Source: a bacterium HR21 | GTDB taxonomy: Bacteria > Bacteroidota > Ignavibacteria > Kapaibacteriales > HRBIN21 | DNA: 64,000 nucleotides | Assembly: GCA_002898295.1 (NCBI GenBank) | Contig: BEHX01000002.1 | Location: forward strand, 1-64,000 | Direction: 5' to 3' | Part shown: positions 62,073 through 64,000 of the stretch, piece after piece | How the letters are laid out: each line of letters opens with the position of its first letter | Position numbering within the stretch: the stretch's first letter is position 1 | The notes under the pieces: model-generated | Databases searched by the model: none | The model's input: only the letters and a program-made list of their open reading frames with translations | What the model was told of the DNA's origin: nothing | Translations under genes and position numbers: made by a program

Positions 62073-62080
62073 CAAAATTA
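62073..62080 (-). promoter_or_regulatory. putative -7 promoter element for the rplS operon
   Basis: TAATTTTG on the minus strand, 37 bases before the rplS ATG at 62036; full match to TAnnTTTG. Confidence 0.55.
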
Positions 62081-62096
62081 CAGGTTACGGACGGCT

Positions 62097-63314
62097 CTAC
62101 CGATAAAGCAGGTAACGCTCCCGCCGCAGCTGGAAGGCTTCTACCCCTGCAGTCAGCCACGGTTGGAGATCCCCGGCACGACAGAGCGACTCGACGAACT
62201 CCCGCCGTCCGAGAACTCTCTCCAGCATTGTCCGACTCGCCGGGGACAACTCTCGGCAGATTGCCGGGAACAGATGCCGGAGCGCCTCTGCCACCTCAAT
62301 GAAGGCAGCGAACAGACGCCCGTCGTGACGCATCTCCGGCACCAGGAAAATCCCTCGGCAGAGCTGCTGCGCAAAGCGTCCATGACGTGGAACGAACTGG
62401 GTAACACCGACTCGCACGCCGAGCGCTCGAAGCACTCCCCGCAGTCGCTCGGCAAGGGTTTCCGCTGGGAAGTCAGGGGCACCCAGAAGCTGGAATGGCG
62501 TTGTAGTACTGATCCCGACACTCCAGAGTCCCATTTCTCCAAGCGCTCCCGTGATGACTGCTGCCCGGGCTGCTGTCGGGCTTGGGATGTTGGGCGAGGG
62601 CGGAAACCATGGCAAGCCTGTTTCTTCCCACACCATAGCTCGCCGCCACCCTCGCATGGGCACCACAGTCAACGAGCATCGGTGTAGCACGCCCTCTCCT
62701 GACCGCGACAGCCATCCCTCCCCGTTGAGCATTGCAGCAAGCTCCCCGAGCGTACACCCATGCCGGTACGGAATGGGAAGCATCCCGACGAAGGAGCGCA
62801 GCACTGTGTCCAGCACCGCTCCCTCTACCACCGTCCCTCCCAGCGGATTTGGACGGTCGAGCACGTAGACAGGAACTCCCCGCTGGGCACAAGCGTCCAT
62901 GACCAAGGCCAGGGTGCTCACGTACGTGTACGGGCGTATCCCCACGTCCTGGAGGTCCACCACCACCGCGTCTATCCCTCGGAAGAGCTCCTCCGAAGGG
63001 CGCCGTCGCGGTCCATAGAGCGAGTAGACAGGAAGCCCCATCAGAGTGTCATCGGGCACAGGTGCGCCAGCCGGGGCTGTTCCCCAGAACCCATGTTCTG
63101 GGGTCCAAAGAGCAGCAATGCGGAAGCTTTCGCGCAAGAGTTCCACACTCAAGCGCCCATCGGGGAGCCGAGCTGCAGCGTGAGTCAAAACCGCCAGGCT
63201 ACGCCCCCGCAGGCTATCCCGATAGAGCTCCACAAAGCGCTCTACCCCGAGTTGTACCCGCGCTGCGTGTGCTCCCACCGCACTGCAGAAGCCCAGCAGG
63301 AGAATCCAGCGCAT
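62097..63314 (-). CDS. namZ: NamZ-type exo-beta-N-acetylmuramidase (DUF1343, GH171)
   Basis: A 405-residue exported hydrolase of the DUF1343 family, whose B. subtilis member NamZ removes terminal MurNAc from peptidoglycan fragments. The signal peptide is ILLLGFCSAVGAHA. Family blocks are SLAVLTHAAARL, ALWTPEHGFWG, AVVVDLQDVGIRPYTYVSTL, VYVLDRPNPLGG, and GLPWFPPSPNIPSPTAA. It lies between xerD (6 bases upstream) and rplS (60 bases downstream, separated by a promoter-like element). It may act in wall recycling or turnover; peptidoglycan recycling genes are not visible here. Confidence 0.88.
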   Translation of the reverse strand: MRWILLLGFCSAVGAHAARVQLGVERFVELYRDSLRGRSLAVLTHAAARLPDGRLSVELLRESFRIAALWTPEHGFWGTAPAGAPVPDDTLMGLPVYSLYGPRRRPSEELFRGIDAVVVDLQDVGIRPYTYVSTLALVMDACAQRGVPVYVLDRPNPLGGTVVEGAVLDTVLRSFVGMLPIPYRHGCTLGELAAMLNGEGWLSRSGEGVLHRCSLTVVPMRGWRRAMVWEETGLPWFPPSPNIPSPTAARAAVITGALGEMGLWSVGISTTTPFQLLGAPDFPAETLAERLRGVLRALGVRVGVTQFVPRHGRFAQQLCRGIFLVPEMRHDGRLFAAFIEVAEALRHLFPAICRELSPASRTMLERVLGRREFVESLCRAGDLQPWLTAGVEAFQLRRERYLLYR

Positions 63315-63320
63315 GGGCTT

Positions 63321-64000
63321 TCATCCTCGAGGATGGAAGCTGCGGTGTACTTCCCGCAGATAGAAACGGTCCAGATGCGTGTAAATCTGCGTGGTCGTAA
63401 TACTGGCGTGTCCGAGCATCTCCTGTACGGCGCGCAGGTCTGCTCCCCCTTCCAGCAAATGGGTGGCAAAGCTGTGGCGCAGCGTATGGGGATGGACCCT
63501 CCGTGCAATTCCCGCACGTCGGGCTGCTTCCTGTACGATCTTCCAGACCGCCATCCGGGAAAGGGCTCCGCCGCGGGCATTCAGGAACACTCGATCCGTC
63601 GGGCGCCGGAGCAGAAGGGGACGGACCCGCCGGCAGTACTGCATGAGCCACTCAAGGGCATGCGCCCCGATTGGCACCAGACGCTCTTTGGCGCCCTTGC
63701 CCCGAACGCGCACCAACCCCTCCTCCACGAAGATGTCTCCGAGCCGCAGCTGACACAGCTCGCAGACCCGTACGCCACAACCGTAGAGCACCTCCAGAAT
63801 GGCTCGATCTCGGATCCCACGCGGAGTGCTGACATCTGGTTGCTGCAGGAGCCGCTCGACTTCCTCGACGCTGAGAACTTCGGGCAGTGGACGCTGACGG
63901 CGGGGGAGCACGAGCAATTCGGTGGGGTCTGCCGTCGTCTGCCCCACAAGAGTGAGAAACCGATAGAGCGCTCGCAGAGCCGCCACATACTGCGCCTGTG
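63321..64000 (-). CDS. xerD: tyrosine recombinase XerD, N-terminus cut by window edge
   Basis: The C-terminal 226 residues of a site-specific recombinase that resolves chromosome dimers at dif. Catalytic residues are all present: Arg in GVRVCELCQLRLGD, Lys in VRGKGAKERLVPIG, His-x-x-Arg in HPHTLRHSFATHLLEGGADLR.., the His in LGHASITTTQIYTHL and its Tyr. The end LREVHRSFHPRG is closer to XerD than to XerC endings. The reading frame is open to the right edge (QAQYVAALRALYRFL), so the N-terminal domain lies beyond it. NamZ follows 6 bases downstream. Confidence 0.93.
   Translation of the reverse strand, partial: QAQYVAALRALYRFLTLVGQTTADPTELLVLPRRQRPLPEVLSVEEVERLLQQPDVSTPRGIRDRAILEVLYGCGVRVCELCQLRLGDIFVEEGLVRVRGKGAKERLVPIGAHALEWLMQYCRRVRPLLLRRPTDRVFLNARGGALSRMAVWKIVQEAARRAGIARRVHPHTLRHSFATHLLEGGADLRAVQEMLGHASITTTQIYTHLDRFYLREVHRSFHPRG

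Noticed and set aside
1-64000. Search for mobile elements, CRISPR arrays, rRNA genes and attachment sites
   Set aside because: No transposase, spaced repeats, rRNA stretch or integrase with flanking repeats was seen; the only recombinase is XerD, a housekeeping enzyme.

Overview
This window is a gene-dense, GC-rich stretch of a bacterial chromosome from the Bacteroidota/Chlorobiota (FCB) group. That placement is inferred from several sequence features. At least four long secreted proteins carry N-terminal IgGFc-binding-like or SBBP-type modules or type IX secretion (T9SS) C-terminal sorting domains. There is a TonB-dependent receptor with a carboxypeptidase-regulatory-like N-domain. There are LytS/LytTR and NarL-type regulators, and a tRNA-Gln lies directly upstream of prs-rplY. 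The octamer TAnnTTTG, the Bacteroidota -7 promoter element, recurs a few tens of bases before first genes. A Kapabacteria/Ignavibacteria/Chlorobi-like lineage fits best, but no 16S rRNA is present to decide this. I see no insertion sequence, prophage, CRISPR array or rRNA operon.

Layout from left to right. (1) 1-8774, minus strand: HAD hydrolase, Sua5, a LytTR regulator and soluble TPR kinase pair, then lipoprotein, TonB receptor, ABC-2 permease, a DciA-like protein and the start of gyrB. (2) 8906-13233, plus: secD, secF, purA. (3) 13220-17391, minus: lipoprotein, glycosyltransferase 2, outer-membrane protein and a PolX whose polymerase centre is degenerate. (4) 17507-24555, plus: a class II glutamine amidotransferase, then nuoL, nuoM, a beta-propeller lipoprotein and nuoN; yraN faces nuoN. 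(5) 25034-35378, plus: a NarL-type regulator, a 1352-residue T9SS protein and its outer-membrane partner, a clear terminator, then HIT protein, rsmA, PAP2 enzyme, DegT aminotransferase and GT4 glycosyltransferase. (6) 35337-36685, minus: speD and speE behind a long untranslated leader. (7) 37044-38681, plus: tRNA-Gln, prs, rplY. (8) 38678-41817, minus: a T9SS protein and a fusion of an IgGFc-like domain to a beta-barrel. (9) 41946-50847, plus: the fatty-acid cluster yceD, rpmF, plsX, fabH, fabD, fabG, acpP, fabF, followed by rnc, gcvPB and cdd. (10) 50805-64000, minus: xerD (cut by the edge), a NamZ-type muramidase, rplS, a bi-domain oxidoreductase, a second DegT aminotransferase, malQ, speA, an outer-membrane protein and an SBBP/Ig T9SS protein.

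How the genes work together. Housekeeping clusters (protein export, Complex I membrane arm, fatty-acid synthesis, ribosomal proteins, purine and PRPP synthesis) alternate with envelope genes. Polyamine synthesis is split: speA sits in the rplS operon and speD-speE are together elsewhere. The genome is very compact: all five convergent gene pairs overlap at their 3' ends, and many co-directional neighbours share ATGA-type stop/start overlaps. The most interesting observation is a paired set of envelope loci. In one, a secreted IgGFc-like protein with a T9SS tail is followed by a separate beta-barrel gene. In the other, an obviously related IgGFc-like domain is fused to a barrel in a single protein.
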